Positions 10,600-22,866 of a DNA stretch of 64,000 bases are shown one piece after another (the stretch's first letter is position 1; each line of letters opens with the position of its first letter). The translations under genes and the position numbers were made by a program. Below the pieces are notes generated by a model. That model made no database searches, was not told the origin of the DNA, and saw only the letters and a list, made by a program, of their open reading frames with translations. The stretch spans positions 38,721,393 through 38,785,392 of the forward strand of contig OX388350.1 of NCBI GenBank assembly GCA_947579665.1, written 5' to 3'. The DNA comes from Sympetrum striolatum (lineage: Eukaryota; Arthropoda; Insecta; Odonata; Libellulidae).

Positions 10600-12480
10600 C
10601 CTGCCACAATCGATTTTAATTACCATTACATAAAAAGAAACGGAAAGTCATTAATCATGTAAACAACAGGATTGATATTTGCTTGAATTATGAAAGCAAA
10701 ATTTTCAATGAGTCGTCATTATGAAAACATTACGCAACACCATTAAAAGTGGCTAGCTTTGATTAAATATATTTTTCAAATTGAATCCGTTAAACTGATT
10801 TCATAACTTTCCGGCTTTAAGCGGATTTTCAAAGCAGTAGAGCAAGAATAATTGACGAGTTTCACTTTCATAAACTAAAACCAAAAACTCCCATTGAAAT
10901 TAAATTTCACTTTCGATGAATATCAAACAGAACTGTTTTTTTTTGCTTTCAAAGGCTTAACGGAATTTTTGCAAACGTGTACATTTTATTCTCCAGGATA
11001 AAATTTCATTCTAAATAATTCAAAAGCATATATAATTTACCATACGGACAAGTCAGGCGCAGACTCTGATAAATAGGTCGGAGAAAATCATATTCTTTCA
11101 AATTGTGCGTAGTAAGTATCTACATCAGAGAAATTAGATTTATTTAATCATAATTAAAAAAAGTGTTTGAGGCGAGCTACTGACGTGTATAACTTTGACC
11201 TCCTGTAAAATTTTAATGCCCAAGAATCAACGGAAATTATTTGCATGGTTGTGGGCAAAATTTATTCAGCAGAAACAGTGCGAAGTTTCAAAATCTAGAC
11301 TCAACAAAAAAAAACTTCTTTTTGTCCAGCTTTTTGCGATTCTAGCCCACAGTGCATCGTTGTGATATTAGAATAAATGCTAACTAATATGTAAAGAATA
11401 CTAGGAAGGTAAAGAAGATGAAATTTAATCGGAAAAAAGGTAACTTATCAGCAAAAAAATGTAAGAAAATAATTTCCAAATTGGAAAATCTCGAGATCTA
11501 TATGATAATGCACGTGTATGGCTTGGTTGCCTAAGTCCAATTTTCAGTTGCTAATTTTTCATAAACAAAGGCCGATTGAGTTGAACGGTCGGACACATTT
11601 CCATTATTCTTAACCAAAGAATGTGCCCTGAAAGTTTCGTTCGAATCCGTTCCCCACAAACCTGGTGTTCCCCTTTTCAGCTTCATAATGCTGAAATGGA
11701 GATCAACGCCAAAATTAAATTATCATCCAGCAGTTGGATAAGAAATCCCGGTTGATTTAATACCTCTTAAGTGTAACTTGCTGATTCATTACGACTTCCC
11801 CAGGTGCGTCAAATTCGAGGAAACCGTCCGTCAAGTTCCTTCAAAAGATTAGGTTCCACTACGGCTTGGAGATAAGGAAAGCTATACATCCGCCTCCCAC
11901 TCTTAAGACTCCACTTCTCTCGAGCCGTTCATAATTGAAACGTCGCTTTCCAGTTTTAATTGAAACCCACGACAATTTAAACGTTGAATCTACACTATTG
12001 ACCTAATTAAACGGAAGCGGTTTCGAAGACAAAACATTCAGTCGAAAAAGGAGTTAAAAACACGGGACAAGTACTTGAGGGTGGCGAATCTCGAATGGCG
12101 AGCACATTTGCAATGCAACACTGGAAGAACGCATTGTTCTTCGTGCACTTGAAACACAATTTAAATTATAAGTAGATTCAATATGACGTATAGGTAAATA
12201 AATAAAACCAACAGAGGACGGTTTTACCAAGGGAAAATTTACCGCTAATAAAAGGCAAGGGATACATTGAAACTATCATCACAGGGGAGGGAAAACTTTC
12301 TATTTAGGGTCTTAAAAATATTGGAAAACAGTTTAAAATATTTAGTAGAGTGAATGTGACATATTAGTAAATAAACAAAAGTAACAGAGGATGGCTTTAT
12401 CGAGTGGAGATTTACCGCTAATAAAGTGCAAGAGATAAAAATTGAAACTCGAATCACTGAGAAGGAAAATTTACTCTGTA
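10600..12480. other. Non-coding stretch, nothing recognised; mild GC rise 11560-12120
   Basis: No family-like reading frame, RNA gene or repeat structure was found. The part from 11560 to 12120 has a more balanced composition and looks single-copy within this window. Confidence 0.35.
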
Positions 12481-12489
12481 CAGTCATGA

Positions 12490-12890
12490 AAATAATCTAC
12501 ATCTACATTAATACCCTAAAAGCCGCCTTTCGGCGTGTGGCAGGGAGTGTAAACACCAGTTGAATCTAAACTACTTCCTTATTCGGTTATTGTCGCGTAT
12601 CGTTGGCGGAAAGAATGAATGTTTCAAACGATTCGTCCTAGCATCTATTTATCTTAACTTGCGTTCATTATCGGATCGACAGAGATATCAGAGGGGTTGC
12701 ATGATTCCGATTGTATCTTCCGAAAATGTAGTTTCCCTGAATTTATTAAGCAATCGCAGCCTAGCTTCCAATCTCCGTTTTTTCAAGGATTCCCAACCTA
12801 CTTCTGAGAGCATTTTTGTAACGCTTGCTTTTTTATCGTAGCATTTCTTAACAAAACGAACCGCTTTACGCTGCACTTTCTAAAATAATA
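12490..12890 (-). mobile_element. LINE 3' end with ORF2 C-terminus (CR1/Jockey-like)
   Basis: The minus-strand frame 12876-12688 encodes MQRKAVRFVKKCYDKK, then SVTKMLSEVGWESLKKRRLE and ARLRLLNKF. This is the region downstream of the reverse transcriptase in CR1/Jockey-like LINEs ('QRRAARFV...W.sLeeRR...RL'). A 3' untranslated segment follows, ending in the tail 'attaatgtagatgtagat' on the minus strand (plus-strand 12497-12514). Blocks of it recur at 526-620, 46590-46905 and 61610-61800. The 5' part of the element is missing, as expected for truncated retrotransposition. Confidence 0.85.
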
Positions 12891-13049
12891 AATATATATA
12901 TTGATGATATTTATTTTGTGGAGTCTTCAAAGTGAGTTTCTCTCTTTCTGTGATTATGATGGAGTTCCACCAAGTCACACCCGAATCCGTCATGTTGAAA
13001 CTTGAAGTTTGAAATCATAAAGACATTCACAAATACTTGAAATTACACA

Positions 13050-13078
13050 ACTGGTTTCGGTACTTATAGGTTGATTAG
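13050..13078 (-). ncRNA. Possible decayed hammerhead-like motif
   Basis: The minus strand reads CTAATCA, a spacer, GAAACCAGTT. The order fits the family, but the first box has two core changes and stem II does not pair. About 90 bp away lies 'ggagttccacca', a flank shared with other copies. Weak on its own. Confidence 0.25.
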
Positions 13079-13779
13079 ACTTTAGATATTTAGACTTTCT
13101 GATTTTGATAAAATTTGAAATAATTGTAGTACATAAAGTACCTTGTATAAATTGACCACCTTTGGGCGTAGATAATTATCTAATAATTATAATTATTAGT
13201 TTAAACGCAATTTTAATTCTATGAAATGACTATGATTGGATTGACGTTATGACCGTCAAAAACAACATAAACGTTAACCAAAACAAAATAAAATTATAAC
13301 ACAATCTATTTATGTATGTGTACTTCAAGAGAAAGAAATATTTTTTATTAGAATAAAAAAGCGTATTTGAGCTTTGAGACGATACTGTCATAGTTGCTTG
13401 GCAAAAATGGATAGTTAGAGGATAGTATGGATGAATAGAGTATTTTCTTCTATTATTATCAATAATTTATAATATAATACTAATATTAGTGATTTGCTTA
13501 GGTTATTTTCGGGAAGAAGAATCACATGGGAGGAAGACAATGGGATTGGCGTGAGGGTCGTCTGCATCAAAAAAGTTCTAATAGTTTTACTTCTAGTCTT
13601 TTGAGGGAAAATAAACTAGTAATAGACTAAAATAATAAACTACCTCATAAAAGAATGTTTCAATTGCCATCCTTACCTATGCATGCGAATCACTTTAAAC
13701 GACATGGGACTTTTCTATATTTCATATACTATCCATATATTTTTCTGCAATCATATCTTGATGAACGGAATATTTTTCA

Positions 13780-14040
13780 TTTATTTCAGTTCGGAATGTA
13801 GAAAAAGGTATTGATCAACTACTTCTGCCTCAGCTTTTCTCATCTTTGATGATAAGATTAAAGCTACTGAGTTGTGAGTAATACTGAATAATATCATTGA
13901 TTAAGGTCCCTCCTTATGGAATGCTGAGAGAGGTTTTTTCTGAAAGAGTCACAGTGCTTCACTTAGGTAAACAATCCTGTCTTAACATTCTGGATTGGAG
14001 AGAAAAGCAAGGAGAAACTAGCTCATGGTAGCTAGTTTTA
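13780..14040 (+). repeat. Dispersed repeat family R1, copy 1
   Basis: The block 'aaagctactgag...gaat.atactgaataat' followed by 'gtcac.gtg.ttcactta' and 'ggagagaaaagcaa' aligns over about 190 bp with 20530-20715. A shorter, weaker match lies at 24240-24330. No coding capacity. The class is not recognised. Confidence 0.55.
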
Positions 14041-14879
14041 GAGGGAATGAGGTTTCAACCGAATACCTTAAGACTTTCGTAAAATAATTTTATTGCCTTA
14101 TTCGCATGGTCACCCCATAATTTTCATCCATCTTCATGCTAATATCTCTAGCCACCCTAAAATAGGTCCTCCAGCATCAGTTATCGCATACTTATAATAA
14201 TAATAATATTTGATTTCACTTTCCTATATAATACATTCTTAAAAATATTTCACAAAACCAACAAGTGAAATTTAGGCATCCCAGAAGATATATCTTTTAT
14301 AAGGATTGCCGTCACTTTAAATAGAAATTGACGTTTTTCGGCATACTTATATAACAAAAAATTTTTTTTATGTAAAACGCTTTGAGGTCATAGTATAAAC
14401 AAAGTATAGTGAGATATAATTAACAAAATGAAAAAAGCACTAGAGAAAAACAGAAAAATTAAAAAGCAATACCTATAAATAATTTCTTTATAAATAATTC
14501 TATATCCTTTAGCAAAAAGAGCCAATTCTTTCATTTAGCAAGAAAAATCCTTTCGTTGGTTGGGGTGGATACATTCTTTTGAAGTGAGGAGAACAACTTG
14601 GGAGCTAAATAACAATACAATTGCTTACATAATTGTACATTAGGTTTAAGGATTTCAAAACAGAAAGTTCTTCTTAAATTATATACGTAAACAAAAGGCT
14701 TATTAACTTTAACCCATCAGGAATGAAAAATCTCAATCTCGGCTCTCGCCTGAACAGCTTTAATAATCCCCTATTAAAATCACCCACGCTTCTGTAGCCC
14801 GACCTTCATACTTCAACTATTTCGTTATATAACGATAAATCTCCCGCTGGAGATTATGAATGACTTGTCAGATCGGAGG

Positions 14880-15060
14880 TTCTTTCGTTTTCCCTCTGAT
14901 TAAATCCCAGCTTTTACGCAAAGGAGTCGGGGTCTTTAGTCATTTTTTCTCCCCTCGGAGGCAATATCTCATCGCCGCTACAATCACCTCGCGTTCGGTA
15001 ATCCGTCCTCATAAATTCAATCCCATCAAATGGAGTGGATGCGCCGTCGCTACGCGAGAT
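14880..15060. other. GC-richer segment before the RT remnant
   Basis: Overlapping short frames occur on both strands, none resembling a known family. It lies immediately upstream of the repeated reverse-transcriptase remnant and may be more of the same degenerate element. Confidence 0.25.
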
Positions 15061-15835
15061 ACGTCTCTTCTTCATTTCCTCTCCTTTCTGGATGAATTCT
15101 CTTACTTGGGTAGATCTTATTCTTTGGGACGGAAGATGCAATGATGTGGCTCGAGAAAGAATAGTATTGGCCAAGAAAATCTTCGTAAAAGAAGGCAGTT
15201 GACGACTAGAGTTCTCGATGAAGGATTAAAGACTAGTAAAATCTCTATTCTGGATTCTTTTGCTGCATTGGTGTGAAACTTGGACCCTTACGTTACATCG
15301 ACCCTTGAGTTACGTCGCTTCTTCATTTCCTCTCCTTTGTGGATGAATTCTCTTACTTATGCAAAGATGAGTTCAAAAAAGAATATAATTAGCCAAGAAA
15401 GCCTTCATGAATCAAAAGTTTTTGATGGTTAGTGTTCTCGATAAAGGACTAAAGGTTCGTAAAATCCCTGGCGTCGATCTCTTTTCAGCATGGATGTGAA
15501 ACGTAGACCCTGAGAAGGGATGACGTCAGCAGCATCGAAGTCTTTGAGATATGAAGGTATAGAAAACAAACTTTTTGATGTTAGAGATGAGAGAAGGTTT
15601 GGATTGGAGTAATAAAGCAACGGCATAGGAAATTAGTGGTTCGACAAAACAATATTAGTAAAATCATTGGTGTCAAGTGATATGCTATTTGGGTGTGAAG
15701 ATTGGACCTTTAGAAAGTGACCTTAGAGACGAGGATGTGGTGTAGAATGGAAAACGAAAGTAGGGTTGATAGGAAAACCAATACGAGGGTAATAGAGAAG
15801 GAAGAGGGAAATTTAAGTTTAGTAATTAACACGTT
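15061..15835 (+). mobile_element. Reverse-transcriptase C-terminal remnant, repeated
   Basis: The region after the reverse transcriptase in many non-LTR elements reads '..RVLD.GLK..LVKSL.W...LYG.ETWTL', then 'LE...MWCWRRM...S..DR..N..VL'. Here RRQLTTRVLDEGLKT is at about 15190-15240 and VSVLDKGLKVRK at about 15433-15470. 'ETWTL'-like remnants sit near 15280, 15500 and 15690. A final LETRMWCRMENESRVDRKTN starts near 15720. The first two units share 'acgtc-cttcttcatttcctctcc' at 15061 and 15312, a 251-bp period. All frames are broken. The clade (RTE, CR1 or other) is not resolvable. Confidence 0.65.
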
Positions 15836-15870
15836 CCGTGCGAAGGGCGGCATATGCCGCTCACATTGGT
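15826..15870 (+). other. TTAA-adjacent palindromic terminus, possibly piggyBac-like
   Basis: TTAACACGTTCCGTGCG is followed by GCGGCATATGCCGC, a perfect 14-bp palindrome. piggyBac elements insert at TTAA, and some have short palindromic subterminal repeats. No matching second end was found nearby, so this is at best a solo terminus. Confidence 0.25.
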
Positions 15871-16189
15871 CCTATCCTGTGGCTGAGAGAGGCATATCAC
15901 GCCATAAATATTGAAAAAAGCGATAAATACGGTATTAAATAAGGAACATTAAGGCACACAAATCTACCGAAAGGTAATATACTTATGTATAACCATCTGA
16001 TAAATCATTACAGTCTCTTTACATTTTTAAGTCACATAAACGTATTTATAACGGGAAATTTTCACAATGTGTCAATAGAAATCAATTGTGATTCATGGTA
16101 TAATTCAAGGGAAAAAATATAAGAAGATAAAGAGAGATGTTAGATGGCATAAAGCTACTAAAATGTTAAAGAAATTGGTAATGAATAGT

Positions 16190-16645
16190 TGATACCGAGG
16201 CACAGGAACCTTCTGGAAGGTGCAACACTCATGCATGTTCCCTCTTCGGTTATGGCGCGGGTAACTTCGAGTTTAAACCCGTCTCTTCCCGCGGTTGCGC
16301 TGTTTCCCTAACCCTTTCCGTACTGATAACATCGGATGACTCGGCCGTCTGTGGTTCGCTTGGCTTTTACGCGCTTCCCCGCTGATGGAAAGCTTCAAAG
16401 GGCGTGGACCTGTTATCGGGTGGGTTTTTTTCGTTTCTCGCTTTTTTCGGATCATGGTTGATGGATGTGCAGATAGTGGGAGTCCGAAGTGGTTTTAGCG
16501 CTCATCTGCGGTGGCATTCGGAGATTCCAGACCCATCTGGCCAGCTTTTCGATCGTTCTGTTTCCCTCTTAGCGTTGTTTCCGTCGCAACCCCGAGGTAG
16601 AGCGTGGGTTCGCCTAATCCGCTAGTTGGGTGTTATTTGTACACT
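16190..16645. other. GC-rich patch with overlapping open frames
   Basis: Local GC rises sharply. Frames at 16273-16455 (minus) and 16404-16625 (plus) overlap antiparallel, as happens when high GC removes stop codons. Neither product resembles a known domain. Confidence 0.3.
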
Positions 16646-17910
16646 TTCTCCTTTAACTGCACCTCAGTTCGCGCAATTCCCACGTTTACTATTTCATGGA
16701 TAATGCGAACTTGAAGAGAGCAGATAAAATATTCAAATCACGCAAACAATGGATCTAAAGAAGTCATTTAGTTAGGAAATCATACGCATCGTATTTTTCC
16801 ACAATGATTTTTATTGCGACCGATTCCGCAAGCGTGCTTGCATCTTGCAAGTAGAAGAGGAACCTGAAGTGTATATTTTAATTAAGGATTTACATGAAGT
16901 CACGCCTTTTAATATCGATTTCACTTTTAATAAAAGTTGAAAAACAAACTTCGTTATACTTATCAGAAGCATACATATATTTAGAATATTCAGTATAGAT
17001 ATTGTTCAGTTCTATTATTTTATTGCTAATTAAATAACACTAAATGATGATATAATATTTTTGGGAGATTCGTAAATGATAAAAATTAGTGATGCGCCAA
17101 CCAACAGCTCACGATGCCTCACTAGATCACGACAACTTTAGGACGAGCGAGTACATACAAAACGAACAAATTGTACACAAGATGTACTCGATGGTGACCA
17201 GGGCGGTGAATATGAGGGGTAAGGGCAAGAAGGTACCTAGGCAAGATTTTAAATTAGCCAGTTCGGTTATTCGATTAATTACAACAAAATGCGAATTAAT
17301 GAGGATTTTTGAAAATTGTTAGTATTAAAAAATGCAACGTACCAATGGAGAATTCAAGGTATCCATGTTCCACTTTATCTCTTCGCTAATATCAGACGAA
17401 TCATGCTGATAAACGCAGAAGGCAATATTCCTTTAAAAGCCTTAAAACGTTACTCATACAACGGTGATAGGACATTATACTTTAAAAAATGATACCCAGG
17501 CTTGAGTTTTTCTCTAACCGTACCGATCATCAATTTATCAAATTTTACGGGAGTAAGCCTAATTTTTTTTCAGGATACTCAAAAACATAATCTATTATTT
17601 CTTATGAAATATTAAATGCTTCCCACTACATTGATGGAAGAGATACACGAATGACAGATAAATTCTCATCAAAAATCCAAGTGGCAGGCTACGATATGGT
17701 AGCTCCTTCTGCGAAAACAGTTTGTGCAGCGGAGCCCCAGTAGATGAACGCTTCTCCTCACGTACAAATCGATTCACGAACTAATTTCCGAGCTACAAAC
17801 TTCTCGGTTGTCGAACTATCTCTCGAATGACTAACAGGCAAGATGACAATAAAGATTGTCGGTAAGAAAATCCATGGAGGCAGCCGAGATGCTGTGGATA
17901 TTGATCTTCA
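16646..17910. other. AT-rich non-coding stretch, nothing recognised
   Basis: A 77-codon plus-strand frame (17089-17322) ends the more GC-balanced part. Its product is not recognisable. No repeats or RNA genes seen. Confidence 0.35.
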
Positions 17911-17918
17911 TATCAAAT

Positions 17919-18121
17919 TAAGAAGGGTTTATACTTTTCTACGTTGGTATTTTCGGAGACTGCGGTTTTAGCTGGGAATGGCATCATCAGGTTTGAAACA
18001 GTCCTTTTTTTCTTGAGACCTGAGACATTTTCCATTTGTTTTGTTTGAGACCTGATGTTGGTATTACTTGCTGAAACCGGTAGTCTCCTATAAAACCTTT
18101 GTGGAAAGTATAACCTCTCTT
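17919..18121. repeat. Foldback with two divergent hammerhead-like motifs
   Basis: Left arm 17919-17971 and right arm 18068-18121 are imperfect inverted copies, roughly 70-75% alike. Minus strand 17987-17953: CTGATGATGCC...AAAACCGCAGTC. Plus strand 18051-18083: CTGATGT...GAAACCGGTAGTC. The two cores point away from each other with about 60 bp between, the same arrangement as the palindrome at 10372-10595 but much older. Core substitutions (A9 to U in one, G12 to A in the other) suggest both are dead. Confidence 0.6.
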
Positions 18122-18124
18122 CAT

Positions 18125-18995
18125 TCAGTATGATTTTAGGCAAGGTTTAGCTGTTATGGGTAGTGCGCCAATTACTAAGCAGATAAGTTGAAATTAAGAT
18201 ACTTAGTAAATCTACATAGAGAATTACTGCGTAATGCATCCAATGTAAGAACATTTAAATAGACATACTATTATCATAATCCTTAGTACAATCTTGTTTG
18301 TATACTTGATTAATACTTTAACTTTATATTACTTTTAAATCACATATTATTAGAGTACATTGTGAAACTGATTTCCATATTGTGAAACGTACTATTCGTT
18401 TTCATTTTTATATTTTTCTTATACAATAGATAGGGTATCTTTATATATTTCCTATTCTTCAGGTTATATTTATTAATTGTACATTATTGATTTATTATAT
18501 GAAGCTGACATTAATATTGTCAAATCTTATTTTCTGTATTTGCTTTATATATACTCTACAAGGGGCATTTTTTGACCCCTTCAACATATTTAATCAAATC
18601 TTTAGGAGCAGAAGAAAGTGATCCATCCCTCTTTTCTTATAGTCCTGAAGTCGAATAAATAGCTACGGTAATATATAAGAGAAAAGGGGTAGAAAGCTTT
18701 ATGTTACCCTAAAATATGATAGCATATGATCTTCAGGAGTAGAATAAAATGTTCTACCTTTTTCATATACCCCTAATGATAATAGCATGGTAATTGAAAT
18801 GTGCGTACATTGGGTATCTCGTAGGTCGTAATCCGGTACTTTCCATTGTTCCGATTTTAACCTCTAATTGTAAACCCATGACGATGAATATCAATCCACA
18901 CACTGTTTACCCACTTTAACACCCAGAATTACTAATCTAGCGATTAAAGTAGTCGCTAATCGCCGAATCGAATTAAACCGTGGAACATCTGCATT
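18125..18995. other. AT-rich non-coding stretch, nothing recognised
   Basis: No structure beyond simple AT runs and a short 'aggggcattttttgacccct' inverted motif near 18561. Confidence 0.35.
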
Positions 18996-18999
18996 CTCG

Positions 19000-19720
19000 G
19001 AACTCAATGGGAAACAGCATTTCATAACGCTCCACACAATGATATCTTCCATAACACACGCACAAAAATCCGAAAATTTCCGATTAATGACGACGGACGG
19101 AGGACATCCTCCCGAGAGATGTAACGCTATTTATTCCATTTACATCTCTCTTGAACGACAACAAAGTCCTCGAAGGATCGATGTTTCCATTCCGCCGTTT
19201 GTGAGAGGCGACACCTGTGTAAACAAGGGCGCATCTATATTTCCCAAATAGCGATTGAAACCCTCTCTCTCCCTATTCATCGAGTGTTAAGAGGCATTAT
19301 TTCGGGCGCGGATACATCTCCCTCAAAACGATCGCTAGCGATGAAAACCTAATCCCGGCAATTAATCAAACGGCCTCCGCGCAAACATATTCCCGACCGG
19401 ATTCGAACCGGGGGACTTAATCTACGAGCAACAGTTAATCCACACGGGCGTGTGGCGAGTTATTTATCCGGGAGAAGATAAGGGAGGATCGTGAGTAACG
19501 GCGGGAATTAAAGCCCTCTAAAATATTGATAAGTTCGTAGCCTCCGGGCTTTTTATATCGACTCGCGGCGGGGAGAGCGGTTGATAAAGCAGGTTGAGCG
19601 GCCGATGCTAAGTGCGTATTAGAGGGACGGATGAGGTAGGGCTGAGCGTGTATAAGGTGAGGGAGAAATCGTCCAAGGGTTTTATAGCGAGTCGTGAATG
19701 ATGTACGGAATTAGAGCATT
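19000..19720. other. GC-richer patch containing a tRNA-like fragment
   Basis: The composition is balanced to GC-rich and CpG is frequent. On the minus strand 'cccggttcgaatccgg' (about 19392-19410) is a good T-arm with a B-box. The rest of a cloverleaf is absent: the acceptor strands do not pair and no proper anticodon arm is visible. This is likely a SINE head or tRNA relic inside otherwise single-copy DNA. A 70-codon frame at 19039-19251 is not recognisable. Confidence 0.35.
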
Positions 19721-20525
19721 TGAGATGAAAGCAAGGTAGTAGAAAATTTGTTTTCATAACATTACAAATGTACAAGGATAAGGGTAGGATTTTTCTATTT
19801 ATAACGAAAATGAAAATATTATCGATTCAGCGGAGCTGGTCTTGGCTTTTGCTTGGTGGTAATCCGTAGTAAAATTATTATCATATATACAAAGTTACAA
19901 GTTGATAACAACCAGGTGGTAACTTCTCATATCACTTCCAACACAATATTTACATCTCAAGGAAAACCGGACTTGAAAAAAGTCTGACGCTACGCTAAAT
20001 TTTTAGTGTAAAGAAAGAAATATTGGAACACGGCTGTTAACGAATTAGAGGTTTAAAATCTCCAAAAGCCGTCTTTGTCGGCGTTGCTCCTCTTACTTCG
20101 CGGTAGTCGGATGGAGCAAGAAAGGAATGCCGCACTTGTACCCTAAGTACTTTTCAAAAACAATGCTACCGTCCTCATGGGTCAAAAAATACATAAGAGT
20201 CAACTCTAACTCTAAATCTAACCAAATTTTTATTCTATACAATAACAACCTCGAATCTAAATAACATCTCAATATAAATATACCATACATTATATCAATT
20301 TAGTAACAATTCCACTCAAAACCCGATCCATTTACATATTTTCAAGTTATTATTTAAGGCAACCTTTTTTTAAAATACATTTGTAAATATAAAAGTATCT
20401 TGTCTACTTTTTCCGATGCTGCACATTGTTTCAGACGCGACTTTTTGGTAGGACTCCATAATCGAAGAAGGAAAATAAATACTATACAAATGAATACGAT
20501 ACTATTGCCATTAAGTTGTTTATGG
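19721..20525. other. AT-rich non-coding stretch, nothing recognised
   Basis: No family-like frame and no terminal or tandem repeats were seen. Confidence 0.35.
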
Positions 20526-20529
20526 CTGT

Positions 20530-20715
20530 GATAACATAAAAGCTACTGAGCTAGGAATGATGCTGAATAATGGCAGTGATTATAGTTTCTACTTATTGAA
20601 TGATAAGTACACTATTACTCGTAGAGTCATTGTGTTTCACTTACGTGGACGGGTTCTGATAGCATTCATGCTTGGAAAGGAAAGCAAAGCAAACTGCCTC
20701 ATCATGTAAATGTTT
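20530..20715 (+). repeat. Dispersed repeat family R1, copy 2
   Basis: It aligns with 13850-14035 through 'aaagctactgag', 'tgctgaataat', 'gtcattgtgtttcactta' and 'ggaaaggaaagcaa'. Non-coding. Confidence 0.55.
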
Positions 20716-22640
20716 CTTCTACCTTTTAAAACCTTATAACTTACTAAAACCATATTAATTAGAAAAGTTAATCCTTTATCACTAATATTCATTTTATCTA
20801 CTGATACATTTCATCTGATTGGCAGTTTTGCTTTCAATTTAGCAGAATCCAGATAATTCGTGTTTCCTATGCTATTTTTTCTAAATGTTCTATTGAAACT
20901 CTCACCATCAATTTTTATTTTTTATAACAGGATGCTCATCATCAAATATCCCTTCTTCGACATTGAAAAGGCTATTGATGGCTTCCCTAATGCACCCCTT
21001 TTTTATCTTTATTTGGGACTTCAATTACTAATCACTGTTACCGAGAGGAATTCAAAAGTCATATTATGAATAAAACTGTTATTCGCCACTGATTTGCATA
21101 TCGGCGGTTATGGGAATTCGCTAAGGCATTTGGCTCTCTCGATTAATACGATGAGACCTACTTTTACCAATCATCAGGTGTTACATATGGGTCACGGGAT
21201 CTCATTCGTGACAGCTGACCCACAAGATTATATTAGGTCGTTAGAGAAGTGAAATTCAGGTAATAAAACTCGGAATATCGGAATAATAATTTGTAACGTT
21301 GTGAAACTAAAAGGACATAAAGAGTACCAGGTGTAAAACTATGAAACCTGAATTTCCCTATAGATGGTGCTCGCTATCAGTTTACCATACCACTATTGGG
21401 TTAAACGTGATTTTCTATTTTTACGATCATATTCGGAATAAATTAAAAAAGAACCCTATTAAAACTCGAGCGAAAATTTTATCATTCAATAGTAAAGTTT
21501 CATGCTTCTTAATGATTCATAAGCGTGCTACAATTATAATCAATAACATCAATCATGAATATCGATTGCAACACTCCTTGAAAATGAGTTCGTAGTCTTT
21601 TGAACGTCGGTTTGTGTTTCTCAACCTTAAAACTTCTGCAATTAAATAAACTCAAATAAAAGCAATCCAAAAATAACAGAAACAATTTAACATAAATGTA
21701 AAAACTACTATACATAAACTTAAAATGTAAAAAAAAAAATTATTAAAAAAACCTACTGAAGCTCGACCGCAAATGTTACCAAATATTCGAATTCGCGTTT
21801 TATGATTTCTAAATATTAATGAGCTTGCTGCAATAGTGACAATATTATTAATCACACCCATTGATTATTATTCTTCTGAGAAATGCATTGAATTCTCCTT
21901 GGAAATTTATAAAAGCACTTTTGTCCTGTATTTCTCATTGTCAAAACTTCCGCAGAGAAGTGAGCCAGTATTCTTTACGAACTAAATTCTATGACCAAAA
22001 CGCTACTCTGGTATTGAGCCAAAAACAAGCAGATTCAATTTATTTCTCAGCATCATAAGAGCGATTGGATGCTCGATTGAATTCCATCTGTAGATAAACT
22101 ATCAACTTGTTCGCAAAAACGTAGCGACACTCTTTCGTGATAAAAGACCGCTAGGCCAGAAAGGAATAAAAAAATTGAGAGAGCAGATAGCGATCGCTCG
22201 GTGAAATTTTACTCATCCTATAGAATGAGTTTCAGTGAAAGATACAAGAGAAAATTAGGGTGACAGGAGAGGGCGCCATGAGAGATCGGAATCCGATATA
22301 AACCGTGCGATCCGAAAAACGTCAAAAACTTTCGAAAACTCGGTAAGTGGGTCATTCGGGAACATGAATAGTGCATCAATCGTGAGTTTGGACTCGGACG
22401 ACATCGGTAGTGAAGCAAAACTGCGATAGTGCTTTTTAAAATTGATTTTAGTTCAAATAATAGTAGTTCATACATCCAATAACAACCCCATTAGGATTAA
22501 ATTATTAAAAGGATATTTTATTATCTAGTATTTTATTATCTAGTATTTATTAACGCGGCTACACATGAACTAAGATCTACAGTTTTTTAATCTCTACAAT
22601 GAATGAGTGTAAAATCGTGTAGTCCTCGCTTTTCCTTTTC
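20716..22640. other. AT-rich non-coding stretch, nothing recognised
   Basis: Several 65-85-codon frames occur on both strands, but they are AT-driven and mutually overlapping. No splice-consistent exon or known domain was seen. Confidence 0.35.
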
Positions 22641-22646
22641 TTATAC

Positions 22647-22677
22647 CTGATGATGGCTGAATGTCCTAAACCGGTCG
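22647..22677 (+). ncRNA. Hammerhead-like motif (one core change)
   Basis: CTGATGA at 22647-22653, then TGGCTGAATGTCC, TAAA in place of GAAA, palindrome CCGG, TC. The G12 change should abolish catalysis if the alignment is right. The palindromic helix III is intact. Confidence 0.45.
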
Positions 22678-22708
22678 ACTTAATAAACACGTGTGGATAT
22701 TACCTCTT

Positions 22709-22746
22709 TCTTCACTCCACTTCGCTTCACTCCACTTCGCTTCATT
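22709..22746 (+). repeat. 15-bp tandem repeat, 2.5 units
   Basis: 'cttcactccacttcg' is repeated with a partial third unit. A local slippage-type expansion. Confidence 0.8.
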
Positions 22747-22756
22747 CACATATTTG

Positions 22757-22866
22757 TTTAAAGATTGAAAACGACGAGGTTTCGAAAAGTAACCATCCTA
22801 TTCTGGTCCAGATTTTTCCCCTGAAGATGACGATTACTCGCCAAAACCTGGTCGTTTTCAATCTTT
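22757..22866. repeat. Foldback with hammerhead-like motif
   Basis: Arms 22757-22792 and 22831-22866 are inverted copies ('tttaaagattgaaaacgac' against its reverse complement). The right arm (22821-22853, plus strand) reads CTGAAGA, T, an imperfect stem II with CGA...TCG, AAAA in place of GAAA, CCTGG, TC. The left arm is a mirror relic with GAAACCTCGTC on the minus strand. Confidence 0.6.

Noticed and set aside
13180..13200. 20-bp perfect AT palindrome (ctaataattataattattag)
   Set aside because: Made only of TAAT-type words and expected in AT-rich DNA; no other support.
19385..19465. Candidate tRNA gene on the minus strand
   Set aside because: Good T-arm, but the acceptor strands do not pair and there is no proper anticodon or D-arm.
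20060..20110. Another LINE 3' end (aaaagccgtctttgtcggcg)
   Set aside because: Only a 15-20 bp resemblance to the 'aaaagccgcctttcggcg' block, with no matching sequence on either side.
21165..21200. CTGATGA-like string on the minus strand
   Set aside because: No GAAA box or palindrome follows within a plausible distance.
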